From Chrysomallon squamiferum (taxonomy: Eukaryota > Mollusca > Gastropoda > Neomphalida > Peltospiridae), in the NCBI GenBank assembly GCA_012295275.1, contig CM022669.1:16527672-16591671 (forward strand): a stretch of DNA of 64,000 bases, in the 5' to 3' direction. Position 1 is the first letter of the stretch. Every line of letters begins with the position of its first letter. Below, one piece after another: positions 12,987 through 26,414 of the stretch. The notes under the pieces were generated by a model that searched no databases, was not told the origin of the DNA, and saw only the letters and a list, made by a program, of their open reading frames with translations. The translations under genes were made by a program, and so were the position numbers.

Positions 12987-13008
12987 TGACGGATTTCCTT
13001 TTCCGTCA
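12987..13008 (+). other. Inverted repeat TGACGGA-N8-TCCGTCA just upstream of the KGD4 start codon
   Basis: Two perfect 7-base arms flank an 8-base pyrimidine loop (TTTCCTTT), ending 12 bases before the ATG. It could form a 5' UTR hairpin, or be a palindromic promoter site containing ETS-like GGAAA on the other strand. Confidence 0.5.
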
Positions 13009-13020
13009 TCTGCTAGTACT

Positions 13021-13047
13021 ATGGCAGCGGCATCAAGGGTGCTGAGG
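13021..13047 (+). CDS. KGD4: KGD4 coding exon 1
   Basis: Nine codons, MAAASRVLR, ending at AGG|GTAATT in phase 0. Reading on would give VISQ, unlike the family, so the splice at this point is favoured. Confidence 0.85.
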
Positions 13048-13776
13048 GTAATTTCTCAACTATACTGTTTTAAGTTTGACCACTGACATTTATTGGCTAA
13101 ATCAGATGGGTGCTTTTTGCTAGGCATACTGTTTTTGTTTCACAAAGTCCGTTTCTGTTTTCATATTTAATAGGTGGTCTCGAACTCGAGCTCTTTGAGA
13201 AATGTAAATTTGACTTTCAAACTCGACTGTATATATCAGTACATGACAGTCTAAAAAGAATCATAGCAGAAATAATGTGACGTTAATCTGGTTATTTTAT
13301 TGCTAATCTAAATATATTTGAATACTTTGAGCTTCCACAGAAAATGCATTACTAACTTCAAATCACATTACATTTTGTATTTGTTGCACCTCATGACCCT
13401 GAAATTATGGAATTTAAGAATATATATATATATACAAAACAGTAATTAATAAAAATCTGTGTGTATATTGATGTTATAAGTTTATATGAACTGCAATTTT
13501 ATGCCATCAGTTAATAAAGAATTACAGTAGTATCTAATGAGAAATCTATGATCCAGAACATTCACTTTTTTTAGAAAATTAATTATAGTAATTATTTAAA
13601 TTTACAGACTACATTAATGTTATAATGAATAAATATTTGGAATTAATATTTCCTATTTCTAAATATAGTGCATGGTTTTCTTATATTATTTGGAATTTAG
13701 CATCATATTTTATTCTTTGACCTTGAGAGCTATTTCTGCGAAGTTTCTAATCTTAAATATTTAAATACTACTACTA

Positions 13777-13849
<73 letters not shown>

Positions 13850-14677
13850 ATCTATCTCTCGAATTTAATATAGATAAGTAATTTATACTCTGTATAACTA
13901 AATTATTTCTGTTATTTAATTTCAGTCTGTGAAGCCCCACATTCCTTTGATACGATTTCATGCACGTCAAAAGAATGGTAAAGGTATAAAATGTATTCAA
14001 GTATGTTCAGGAATAGTAAGTTCAAGCAATACAGATTTGAAATTTAAAGAATTTATTTAGTATTTCTATTTTATTTTATTAAATTTTGTGCGGGTTTTGT
14101 TGTTTTTTGTGGGATTTGTGGTGATTTTTTTTTGTGTTTGTTATAATATTTATATATATATATATCTGAATATCAAACATTATTGGAATAAATTGCATGT
14201 AGGAAAATCAGATTATTTAATTTTATATATATATATGTACTGAGTTTTTTTTCTTTTTTCTTTTTTACAGATCTATATTTAGATTATTTGTATTAACACA
14301 TATGTATATATATTATTTGTAGATGCATCCAATTTACCCCAGTCAGTAGCAGTGGGACAGACACCAACAACATCTAAGACTGTTGGAAATGTAGAAAAAG
14401 GCTCAGGTATAGACTTCTTTGAATTACCAATGCGATACCAAAGAAAGCCTTTATCTCAAGAAGAAATAGAATTTATTGAGGTTTGTATGAAGAAAGTACT
14501 AATATATTATTACTTGTTCATAAATACAGACATGAATTAATGTTTGTTTTTAACAACAAAGAAATATATTTTAACATCAGTGCTTGTTATGTGTATGTGT
14601 ATGTTGATATGTTTGCACGGGTATAATTATATATTTTTTCTTATGTCTGCACATGTGTACTTGTGTGTGAGTGTGTG

Positions 14678-14735
<58 letters not shown>

Positions 14736-15330
14736 ATGTTTATGTATTATTCGTTTTTATAATAGTAATATATCAGTTAGCAGTTATAATCTTTTGAACA
14801 AAGCTACAAATAGTAATGATAGATAGGAAAGCCCATACTACAGGTTGGAATGAGAAAAACAATAAGGAAATTATATAGGCAACTTTTTAAGGCAGTGCTT
14901 CAAAGTTTTACACTTAAATTTTTATTTATTATTCTTTATTTGTTATTTTTGTTGGGGATTTTTTGGCAGCAGGAGACAAGTTTATCAAACAAATATAGAT
15001 GAAAATGTCTCTTAAACTTTTTGCATCCAATATAACAAGGACAAGAAATAAATTTTGCTTATACTTTGCATGTGTATCTGAAGAAAAGTCTGTTTACTTG
15101 GATTTTCACATGCTAAGCTTCAACAAATCGGAGTATAATTTTCATTTTAAAGATTAATGGACTAGAATACAAGTATTTGACAAGTTTATCAACTCTTTAT
15201 TTTATTAAATTTTAGTTTTTGGGGAGCATTAAATTTTATTTTGTGTTTGTTTTTCTAAATGTGTATGCCATTTAATTTATTAATTTATCTTTTTTTTTTT
15301 TTTTTTTTTCAGAGAGGAGGTCCAGATTAG
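13021..15330 (+). CDS. KGD4: KGD4/MRPS36-like subunit of the mitochondrial 2-oxoglutarate dehydrogenase complex (4 exons, 86 aa)
   Basis: Joining 13021-13047, 13926-13983, 14323-14480 and 15313-15330 gives an 86-residue protein with GT-AG introns in phases 0, 1 and 0. The N-terminus MAAASRVLR then SVKPHIPLIRF matches the human MASASRVVQVVKPHTPLIRF block. The C-terminus holds MRYQRKPLSQEEIEFIE then RGGPD and stop, matching the family's YRRKLVSQEEMEFIQRGGPE end. Family knowledge: KGD4, formerly thought to be a small mitoribosomal protein (MRPS36), tethers the E3 enzyme dihydrolipoamide dehydrogenase to the E1-E2 core in the matrix. The human protein is about 103 residues; the middle here is shorter and diverged, as usual in the family. 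The start ATG has A at -3 and G at +4. The first intron carries (CT)34 and the third a long (TG)n. Identification is firm from both conserved ends. Confidence 0.9.
13780..13847 (+). repeat. (CT)34 microsatellite in KGD4 intron 1
   Basis: A 68-nt pure CT run preceded by (CTA)n. It ends 78 nt before the exon 2 acceptor and is in pyrimidine orientation for this transcript. Confidence 0.97.
13926..13983 (+). CDS. KGD4: KGD4 coding exon 2
   Basis: Starts after TTTAATTTCAG with TCTGTGAAGCCC (SVKP), the conserved core. Two donors fit in the same phase: AATG|GTAAAG after 13977 and AAAG|GTATAA after 13983. I chose the second as the better donor match. The first would remove two residues (Gly-Lys). 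Confidence 0.85.
14323..14480 (+). CDS. KGD4: KGD4 coding exon 3
   Basis: Starts after TTATTTGTAG, and the split codon G|AT gives Asp. It encodes the Thr/Ser-rich middle and the conserved MRYQRKPLSQEEIEFIE segment. It ends GAG|GTTTGT in phase 0. Confidence 0.88.
14680..14732. repeat. (TG)n microsatellite
   Basis: About 26 TG units in KGD4 intron 3, giving a spurious VCVCV frame. Confidence 0.97.
15313..15330 (+). CDS. KGD4: KGD4 terminal coding exon (5 codons plus stop)
   Basis: After a T-run and CAG acceptor, the sequence encodes Arg-Gly-Gly-Pro-Asp-stop, the invariant family terminus. Too short for ORF finders, but phase and sequence fit exactly. Confidence 0.88.
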   Translation, partial: RGGPD

Positions 15331-17950
15331 CATTAACCACAACAAAGTCAAATCATGTTGTCTTAAATTATTAAAATCAACGTCCGTGATATATTTTACT
15401 GTACATTATGAAATAGTCAATCAGTTAATTATTTGGAGTGAATTTCAGTTGTCCATAATAATCTCATTTTGCAAATCATGATTCATGAATTCTTAGTCTA
15501 GATATGTAATTTTTTTTTTATTATTAAAAATCAATTTTACTGTTACTGTAAATGAACATGTCTGAGGTCACATTTCTTATTAAAATATTTTTTTTGTTTT
15601 GGCAGTTAATTGTATATGATTCATTGTATGTTGTAAGTGTAAATCAAAAACTTTTGACCGAAATGACATGATCAGAGTATATTGTATTTATCAACTTCAA
15701 AACCATACAGCTCTTTTGGCAATCATTTTAAAGTGATATTCTGATAAAACAAGATTAGTACTAATTTTCCTACAGTTATATGTATATAGGACATTTTATT
15801 TAAAATAAACTGGATATTTATTTTGTATTGAGAGCATCTATAAAGCAAACTAAATTGCAAAGACTGCAAATGTCCTGTCATCCCAGTCATTTATTCATTT
15901 ATCTTTTCTTTTTCTTTTTTTTAAATTTACTTTTATTTCTATACATATATATTTTTGTGTAGTGTTATATGTATATATGATCAATAACTCCCTCTCCTAA
16001 TATTTATAAATCCATCTTCCATAGTAAACAAGTGTATTATATGAAGTATCTTTTTCAAAATTACATTTAAATTTATCTGACTCACTGCACTGGAATGCTG
16101 TTTTATTTTTCATCAAAAGATTCTAGCATAATCTGTCTGTGAAGCTTCATCACTTTGTGTTCCCTCTTTATACAAAATACTTAAATGTTCCAGTTATTCA
16201 CAACTGGATTTAATTATATTTTACTGTCAGTTATTCAGTTCACAGATGTTATCTATCAAACTTTAGTAGAGTTAATATTTTTGAATGCGTGTGTCTGGTT
16301 ACTTCAAAATACAGTATTTTCTCACAGCATGAAAATAACACATCATCAATGGCCCTTTAACATGCAGATCTGCATCTTTCAAAATATACTGCAATTGTCA
16401 TTTTTACTTAGGTTCAGTTGGTGTAAAATAAAATATTATTATGATGGATGATATTATATAATAGTGTTATATTAAATGGATTACTTTTATTGTTTTTGAA
16501 AGACATAAAATTTTTATCTTTTATACTGCATTTTGTTACCTTGTATGAACTTTGGTAATATTATATACGTGTATTGCTTTTATAATAAACAAACATTTTG
16601 TTTCTTTTACATATTTTACTAAAATCTATAAAAAAAAATTATCCTGCGTTCTGCGTTCATTATGCTGTGTGTATTTCAAAGGGCCGTTACTCTGTATATC
16701 CATGCAAAAATATAGATCTTATCATGTTATTTTACTTGTAATGAAATCAGTTCTCTGTAATAATTTTCTTTTTATATACACATACACAGAGGGAATATTG
16801 CTATTGGATAGTTAAAAAAGATGATATTTTACCACAGAACACTTGAAATTTTAAATAAAACTGATGAATATATGCCAGAGTTAACTTGTGTTGAAAAAGC
16901 ATCGATATAATTGTACTGGATTAAGAAGCAAACATTATTAAACTGTTGTAAATAGTTCTGTTCAGTTGTTTTGTCTCTGAAAATTAAAAATTGTAAGAAT
17001 AATAAAATAAATATTTTGTCTTCCACAAGTTTGTGTAATTCAATGCTGTTCCAGAAATCTTTTTCATTAATATTTCCTGAAACAAACATTTAAAGTGATA
17101 TGAAAATAACATAATGCTACTAATAAAAAATGGATAAAACAAACAACAGTTTATTCCGAAGCTTGGATGATAACAAACTACAAAATACAACAATGAAATG
17201 CAATTAGCACTATTTAGTAGGCGTTTACTAACAACAGTACATAAATGTGTCACTTGCCTGCTAGAGACGTCAGCAGGGAAAAACTTATCAGTCAAAATGA
17301 AAAATCCAGAGTGATTATATATTTAAATCTATTTTTTCACCTGCCTATTGTCAATTTTTCATTACCAGTTTTAAAATAATAATTATAATAAATTACTTGT
17401 ATATTTATATTTATATATATTTAAATTGTCCTACCTAATGATTTTTATTTTTCATTAAAAATGGCCCAGACAAGCACAAAAAAAAATCACAAATCTGTCG
17501 CTGATTGATACTAATATTAAATAAAGTAATCATGTCAGTAGGTGTTCAGTGATTCATAATTAATTAAAACTTTGCTTTCCACTTTCATCAGAATATGAAA
17601 TTTGTAAGAATAATTAGTTGTTTTCGTATTCAAGGAACAAAAAAAAAAAATTTGAAAACAAACTTTCGTTCATTGAGTTCTTGGCTTTTTAACAAAGTCA
17701 ATACCTGAATAGATGTAGTTTTAAAATTAAAGGAAGGCAGCATTTTTCTGTTACAGAAATAAAATATAACACTAACAGAACATTCTTTGTTATTGTTGTT
17801 ATTCTGGACAGATACTGAAGTATTGTTTCTGCTTTTCTGTTATAGAAATAATCCCCAAATACAACACCATCAGGAGATATAAATATTACACACATCATTA
17901 TAATATACTTTTATAATTTCAGTTCAGTGATGTAAGTTCTTAATGTTTCT

Positions 17951-18177
<227 letters not shown>

Positions 18178-20700
18178 ATTCAGAAATTCAAGTTTTAAGA
18201 TCTATCTGAATTCATTTTTTGTTATTAATGGGTATTTTCTTCCTACAAAGCAACAAACTGATCAGAAATAAAGTAAACTGACCACAATAACACAAAATAA
18301 AATAGCTAATTAATATTATGACTCGAACTCTGGACAACAGAAATATTTGTAAGTAATTTGGAATGCCAGGTTAACATGTAATTACAAATCTCGTTCCTGA
18401 TGGCTTTCTGGATTTCACAGATTCATATAAACCGACAGTTAACCTCAACATTTTGCATATCGGATCGAATGGTCATGATAAAATCTGTCAGATAAACATC
18501 ATTATTGCTAACATATGGTTAAAAATAATTAATCATTGCTGCCATTTTACAGGAAAAAATGAGAAAAAGAAAAAAAAAGTACAAATAAAATTCAAAGCAA
18601 TAAAACATTGCAAAGGAAATGGTAATATTAAAGATATCTAATAAACAGTTGTGTTCAAGATATATATATATCTATAATGTACTTATTTACTTCTTATATT
18701 ATTAATTCTTATAATAATCTTTCAAAAGAACAAGTGCATTTTAAAAATTACTGAAATGTGCACGAATCAAATGTAAGTGTAGAAAGCATATTATTATTAT
18801 TATTAGTTGATTTCCACACTAGAAACGTTTTTAACAAAAATCAAAAAAAATCAATGCCTACCATTATTTTCTTAAGTCCAGTTGTCTGGATCATATTTCT
18901 GCACAAAGCAATTTGTATTTCTATTATTGTAGCTTCCTTCTTTGCTGCATTATTCAATGTCTGATAGTTTTCAAGTTTCTAATTATTATTATTATTTTTT
19001 TTTTTTCAAATAGGAATTATTTTATCTGTAAAACAAATTTCTCTATGTATATACATAGATATAAATAAATATATATTGAATAATGAACACAAACCAAAAT
19101 CACTGCTCATTTAAACAAATGAAAGGTGTCTTAGCTTTCTGATGACGAAATGCCAATATCACAATCTTAACAGAAACAAGAACTACACCAGTACATGACA
19201 ACATTAAAACATAAATATGATCTCAAAAACTGCATAGATGTACTACTTCTAATTAAAGTGTGTCAATTAAATCGTTTTTCAATGATTAGCTTTCATGAAC
19301 TGATTATTTACAAGTTATTTTTTCAGTCAGACAAATAAAAAAAAAATTACATTAAAAAAATTAACAAAAAAAAAAAAAAAACAGAATTACAAAGATTGAA
19401 ACACCAAAATGTACAAAATTAACATATATGAAGTACATATACCACAACAGTAATTTCAGTTGGGAACAACCAATGATTTATATGTTTCTATTTTAATAAA
19501 AAAGAAAAGAAAAGAATGAGTATTACATTTGTAACAAAACAAATATGAACAATTCTTACTCTAGCAATTGGTTATCATAACCTAGAGAAATGAAATAAAT
19601 TTGGCAAATATATAATACAAGATAAAAAATAGGAACCCAAATGATGCCTGAAGAAACAAAATTATCAGATTGTAAATGTAATATGAAGCTAGCCCAGTTG
19701 CTTAATGTTAGGGAAAAAATAAAAGATTTGCTCCCAGAAATCCAACATAAATTGCCACAATTGTTTTAGTTTTGTCAAAACGATCCATTTTGTTTCTGTA
19801 GACAGAATTCACAAAATGGACCAGTTTCAGATTAAAAATGTTTTCTCAACAAAGCACTACAACTTTTGGGTCAGTCATTTAGACATTTTTTTATTATTTG
19901 AAAAATAAAATCAGCACTTACTCAATATGGTCATTAGAAATTACTTTTTTTCCTTGTTCTTAGTTTGAAAGATAAAATTACAGTTATTCAGTATAGGATT
20001 TGTTTTGTTAAATAACAGCCTATATAGGTCAGTTTATTAATTCCATGGGCAGTGTATGGCTTAAATGATTCTAAGCTTGCCATGGCTATAGTTTCAAACA
20101 CTGTATTCTGTTAGCAATTAGACTTTAATAGATGAACACAGTATGATGATGATTCATATATATATACAAAAATTTCATGGCATTGAAAAATGATGCAATT
20201 TTGTTTTAAAGAACCAAAGAAATATATATTTTGACTAGTAATCTGAAATGTGTTATTATTAGTAATAGTAGTAGTATTTTAGTATTTTACAATCTGAAAT
20301 GAAATGACAAAGATACCCAAATTTTAAATGATTTTAGTAAATTAATCAAGATTTTTTTCTTGTTTAATGTCTTCAAAATGCTGCCAGTTTTATCAATTAA
20401 AATTAATGAAAAATGTAACAAAAATTAAAATAAAAAGCTGAAAGTATACTTATTATACTCAGAACACATTTTTGTGTTCAAACAAGACTAGCTGAATTTC
20501 TGTTAACACAGTATGAAGCAAACTCATTTTCAGTCTGATGAAAAATAATACTAATTTAAGCTTGCAAAATTAAAGTCTAAAAGAGAAATTTTCTTCAGTT
20601 TTAAAAATAAAGTGCTGATAAATTCAAAGTTATCAAAGACTAATTAAAAAAAAAAAAAGTTTTTGTTTAAAAGAGAATGAAATCAACAAATGTTTGAGCA

Positions 20701-20702
<2 letters not shown>

Positions 20703-20751
<49 letters not shown>

Positions 20752-20776
20752 CACACACACACACACATATATATAT
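20703..20776. repeat. (TA)n/(CA)n compound microsatellite
   Basis: About 22 AT units, then nine AC units, then a short AT run. Confidence 0.95.
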
Positions 20777-21013
20777 TTTCTTAACAGTGACTGCTATCAC
20801 AAAGTTTATCTAACTAGTATAAATATTTAATTATATTTACTGAATTTAAGACTTCAGGTTCAAAAGACTCAATTCTTCAGTAAAACTTACAATTACTAGA
20901 CACCCCTTTGAACCTCATTACTAAATTTTTTTTTTTTTAAACTTTTTATCAGCACTAGCCTTTGAGACTTATTATCCATATATTATTTTTCTCACAGACA
21001 CCACAGATCTCAG

Positions 21014-22383
21014 CTATGATGTCTGTGATATTGCATTTCTGATTTTGTTCACTGTACCAATGTCAAGTTTGCAGAGGTCGAAGTCAAAGGTTTCCTCTGT
21101 GATGTCAAACAAACCAGTTTTAGATATCAGATTGACAACCTGCTGAAGGATTTTCCTGTCCTTCAAAGTCATAATAGTTCTCTGCATTTCCAGCAGATTA
21201 ACAATCTTTTCTCCATTGGGAGCTTTTTCCGGTATGTCACCATTCACACTTTTGTCCTTCACGGACTTAGAATCAGTTTTTGTTTTGGAATCTTTAACAT
21301 CCTTAGGCTTTGAGGAGGACTTTGTTGGTGGTGTTGATGGCAGTTTCTCTTTTTTATTTTTATTATCCTTAGACTCCTTCTGCTTCACTCCAGATTTTGA
21401 AGTGTCTGATTTGGATGACGATGAAGAAGATGATTCTGACTTGGATGATATCTGTGCCTTTGAAACATCTGATTTCAAAGAATTCTCAGACTTCGTATTC
21501 GATTTGTTCTGAGAACTGGCTGAACTCTTCTTGGAATGGGAGGACGACATTTGAGCACTTTGCTGCAACTTTTTACTTTTCGATTCATTTTTGCTAGCTG
21601 AAGATTTTCGTTCTTCAGCATCTGAACCAGAGTGGTGGTGTTTTTTTGGAGTGTCTGGGCTCTTCTGTGAGAAGTCACAGTCTTCACCTATTATGGACAT
21701 AACCATCTGGACATCCTCATCATCCTCGGACAGGGAGGACAGAGGAGAGCTGCAGGAACTTGAGGCAGGTTTTGAACTGAGAACAGACTCAGAATCACTG
21801 GACTCATCCTGTGAACTGTCCTGAACTGGTGAGCTCCTTTCAACCCTTTTCTTTGCCTCTGACTTACCAGAGTCCATTTTGGGACTGTCCTGAAAGGGTG
21901 AATGTTTGTCTGCTTTTTTCTTATCAGCACCAGCATATTTGTTAGAATCAGTCTTCGGACTGTCCTGAAAAGGAGAAAGCTTTTCTGATTTTTTCTTCAC
22001 CTCACCCAGCAACTTGTCAGTTTTGGGACTGTCTTGAGCAGGTGAAACCTTTTCAGACTTTTTCTTGACATCCCCCAGTAACTTGCAAGCATCCATTTTG
22101 GGACTGTCCTGAAAGGGAGAATGTTTTCCAGATTTTTTCTTCACTTCCCCGCCAGACTTGCTCAACGAACTGCTGTGATTCTGGTCTTTTTCAGTCTTGT
22201 GTTTTTTGCTTGCATCTTTATTTTTTGAATGTTCGGATTTGTCTTTAGATTTGGACTTGTCAGATTTGAAGGAGGATGACTTCGACTCAGTCATTTCTGA
22301 ATGTTCCGATTTCTTCTCCTTCTGAGATCTGCGTTTTTCTTTGTCTTTAGAGTCGGAGGAACCTTCTCTCTTTGACTTTTTTC
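21014..22383 (-). CDS. MLLT3: YEATS gene terminal coding exon: repeat region and AHD domain
   Basis: Starts after CTTTCCAG with GA completing a Gly codon. It runs 456 codons through a Lys/Ser-rich region, five SPFQDSP-type repeats (21806-22150), an acidic patch ([14 protein letters not shown]), more Ser/Lys tracts, and the C-terminal AHD, ending AISQTS-stop. The Met at 22294 is internal. Confidence 0.95.
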
Positions 22384-24289
22384 CTGGAAAGGAATAAAAA
22401 AGACAAAATCAGCAAAGGTCTGAGAAAAAAGACTAAAAAAGTCAGAACTAGCCAATGTTAATTAAAATTTGTTTTTGGTAAAGCTCAATTTACACAAAAA
22501 CCTGCTATGTTTATAATTATGTAATGATATTACAATATATAAAAAGTATTTATTTAACAAGCTTTGCTTACTGATGCACAGTATTTATATTTTTCTGTGT
22601 AAATAAATGAATGATTAATCGCTGCTCAGCTTTTGTTCAACAAGAAGTCATCAGACCAATTACTGTTTTTTTCACATTTCATTAATTCATAAAAAAATAT
22701 TCAAGAGATGAGACATTCTGCCACTGCTGCCATCCGATAATCCATTTTTAAACTAGGAACAAAAATTATTTTATTTCACCTTTTAACAACAGTTTTGATA
22801 AACCAACCATCACACCATTTTTGGACAATCAATCAGGATGAAATTAGTGACAAAAAAACACAAAAAAAACACTTTTAAGACGTGATCCTGCAACCATTCA
22901 CACATTAGGCATGAATGTGTAATTCTAACCTCTGAAACTGATGTCCTTGTTACCTGATGAAGACTCTGGTGATGACTTGGACATTCGTTTCTGAGCTGCT
23001 GTTTCTTTACTGGCCGATTTCTCCTTTGGTGGTTTGATGTCCTTGGATGCTATGGGTGGCACACCAGGTGCTATTGTTGTTGATGATGACGAGGTGATGT
23101 GTGTGGTATGTGGTGTCGATGACTTGGAGGAGTCTGTGGAGGTCTTGTGTTTGGAACTTTTGTCCTTTTCCTGAAAAATAAAAATAAAAATACAAATAAA
23201 TAAATAAATAAAAGTTTCAAAAATCAAATACTACATACACATCAAACAAAATAATGGCAAACATAAAAGCATTAGCAAAATAAGTTAGGTAAGGCAAAAT
23301 TTTAATGGTACAAAATAAAATTTAACAAACTGGAAATCTAATTTGAGAATGAATAGCTATTCAACAGGTATCTAAAACTACACATTTATAATTCCTAACT
23401 CCACTGCACAAATAATTCTAGCAAGTATGCAGACTATAAAGACAATGGTATATTGTCATAATGTAAAAACTACTTATCTTCATTTAGCAGTTGATAATGA
23501 TAGTTTCAAATCCTGCTTTGATGCCGTCAAATGTATTTGAAGATAAATAAACTTCATTTCAGAGGTCTGAGCCTCAGCTTTTATGTATTTAGAATCAAAA
23601 ACAGTTTATCGAATTTCTACTCTATTTTTATTATTATTATTTATTTTATATATATATATATATATATTTTATTTAATTTTTTTTTATATTTTTTTTAACT
23701 GTTGGCTTTACTACATTCTTTTACTGCCAGTACAATGTCATACTGTCAAATTTCACCAAACTTTCAGGCAATTAATATATTTCCATTTATACCATACAGG
23801 TATGGCATAAAGATTTCTCTGGTAACACCAATTATCAAAACAAAATAAAATTATAAAAATAAAAAATAAATAAATAAAATACAATAAAACTGTGAACTGC
23901 TGATGTCTCAATCACTGTAATCTTTTATAATGTATTATTCAGTTTTGAATTATAACAAAAATTTCATGTTTCTTCATATTATGTTTTATATATATTCATT
24001 TAAAATTCATAGATTAATATAAATTGTACTACTTGTCAAGGTTAGCATACATAACTAAATACTCTTGCGAAATTTATAATTTATGAAATAAAACAAAAAA
24101 TAAAATAAAATAATAAAAATTTAAATGAAAATAATTATTTAAACTTTAAATAAAAAAGATTATTATTATACAACATTAAACAAATTTAATATTTATACTT
24201 TTATAGATCAGAAAAAAATACATATATATTTTGTTACAAGTTAATATTACATAACAAATTATTTCATGTAATTAAGGTTAGTAAGGTTG

Positions 24290-24342
<53 letters not shown>

Positions 24343-26373
24343 TTGTGATATAAATAGGTATAATATGTATGTATGTATGCATGTATGTGCATTTGTTTAT
24401 ACAAGTGAGTATGTGTATGTGTAAGTATATATGCAGCATGTACTGGTGTGTGTGTGTGTATGTGGGTCTGCATTTACTAGCATGCATGCATTGGTGTAAA
24501 GTCAGATATGAAGGATCTAAAATATTATTTATCTCTCTTCATTTTTTTTTTTTTTTTTTTTCCATTTACCATAAAAAAAACTTAAAAAACTAAAATAAAA
24601 AAACTATTAAGGTTAAAACTATATTATAAAAAAATAAAACTCACAGACATGAAGAAAATTATGATACATTGAATTAATATGTGCATTTCAGTGTAACATA
24701 AGGTTACTCTACTTAACATAGATGTTATAACCAACAACTGAAATCTGATATTATTAAAACTTGTTTAAACACTCTTTAAACCTTTTTTTCTGGTACGAAA
24801 AATAGGTGTTCATTGATTTCATTTCATTCATTCATTCATTCATTCATTCATTCATTCATTTATTCATTCATTTTTTTTTTTCATAATGATAATTATTCTT
24901 TTTATTATTAGTAGTAGTAGTAGATTTTTGTTTTTTTCCACATGATAATTTAATTCCTTTGTACTGGCAATCAAAAAGACAAGATAAGGAATCTAACTAC
25001 ACTGAGCACAGGGTATATTATACTTTTCATATATATATATATATATATTACTAAGTACTGTATTTCACTATCCCTCTTGACATTCCACTTAGCCTACCTT
25101 TAACAGCTACACCAAAATCATTTCTACATGAGATGCCACAGTAATAACAAATCAAACAAAAAAAAAACATGTAAGTCAAACATGACCTATATGAAACTAT
25201 ACTGGAAAGAAAATAGTCACAGACCTTAAAATAACTTTCATTAGCACTTGTAAACAGTCTGTAGTAAACAACTCAGAGAAATCACCTGTAAAATTTCTCC
25301 AATCAGACAGTTAGGGAAAAGTTGGTTTCTATGGAGTAATTAGCGCATCCTATTGCACAAGCTGCCATATTAACATGTTTAGTAAACACTGGAGCAAAGT
25401 AATAATAACAATCAACAGTGATAAAATGAACGTTCCGTTTCTTGCTGTCATTTGACTCATTAAAAAACTCTCACAGAAATTATGTCGCAAGTCCAGATTT
25501 CATTACACACATCAATATCATAACAGTAATAAGATTAATTCAGCTAATTAGAATGAAATAATTAAATAAATAAAAATTAATTTTTATTTTTAAATTTGAA
25601 AGAAAGTCAGTTTCCAAGCCTGACTGTAATATAGCCTGGCCAAGCCCAAGCTCTCTAGTAACATCCAGTTGAACTCAATTCACATAAAAGCTAGTTTTTG
25701 TCACAGGTTAATACAAATGTCATCTGATAAGCTGGTCAGACAGATATAAATGACGTTTATTTATTGAACTTATTTATTTAAAATCTGAAAGTCTTGAGGA
25801 CTTAAAGAGATGTATTTGAAATTTTTGATAACCAAATTCATGGAGATTATAGTCTATAATATATATAAATCTGAGTATGTCAGTCAGAATTTTCTATATA
25901 TAGTTAAACATTACAAGATTTAATCTTATTCTCTGATAATAATTAGAAATCGTCCATTACAAGCTTACTTAGCTTTCTCATTAAATTAAGAATCTTTTTA
26001 AAAAGATGTACCAACCTGACATCTGAATTTACTAAAAACAAAACCCTGATGCTCAATTAGTGGAATGCTTTACCTGGTTTTTATAGCTGTGTTTTTGCAA
26101 TAAAAATTATGCATACCAGCCCAGAAAATTAATTCCAACAGAAAACATAGATGGGAGTATACATTCACAAATATTGCTATTTAAACTGTTTTCAGTGGGT
26201 GTTTTTTAATTGTAACATTTCTTAAATATTCATGTAATATTTATAAACAGAAATATCAGTTAGTTTCTTAGTATCAGATACAAATGAGGTTTTGTTACAA
26301 TAGTGGAAACCTCAAAACGCTAGTCACATATAAACATAATAAATCTGTAAAGACACACAGACACACACACACA

Positions 26374-26414
<41 letters not shown>

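Larger units (their letters stand above)
12013..13020. promoter_or_regulatory. Divergent intergenic region between the convertase and KGD4
   Basis: About 1 kb separates the two start codons, so both 5' UTRs and promoters probably lie here. An ETS-type site ACGGAAGT is at 12374-12381. A T run is at 12416-12442 and (ATT)n tracts lie at about 12490-12541 and 12845-12893. Just before the KGD4 start is a 7-bp inverted repeat, TGACGGA/TCCGTCA. No TATA box is placed with confidence. Whether one bidirectional promoter or two serve the genes cannot be told from sequence. Confidence 0.45.

Noticed and set aside
16185-16451. 88-residue plus-strand frame after KGD4
   Set aside because: No family resemblance. 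It lies in the probable KGD4 3' UTR and is AT-rich with Phe/Leu/Ile bias expected by chance.
17698-17898. 66-residue minus-strand frame with ISPDGVVFGDYF
   Set aside because: Briefly looks protein-like, but no splice sites, family or neighbours support it.
21216-21824. Plus-strand frames of 66-98 residues
   Set aside because: Antisense shadows of the Ser/Lys/Asp-rich terminal exon of the YEATS gene.
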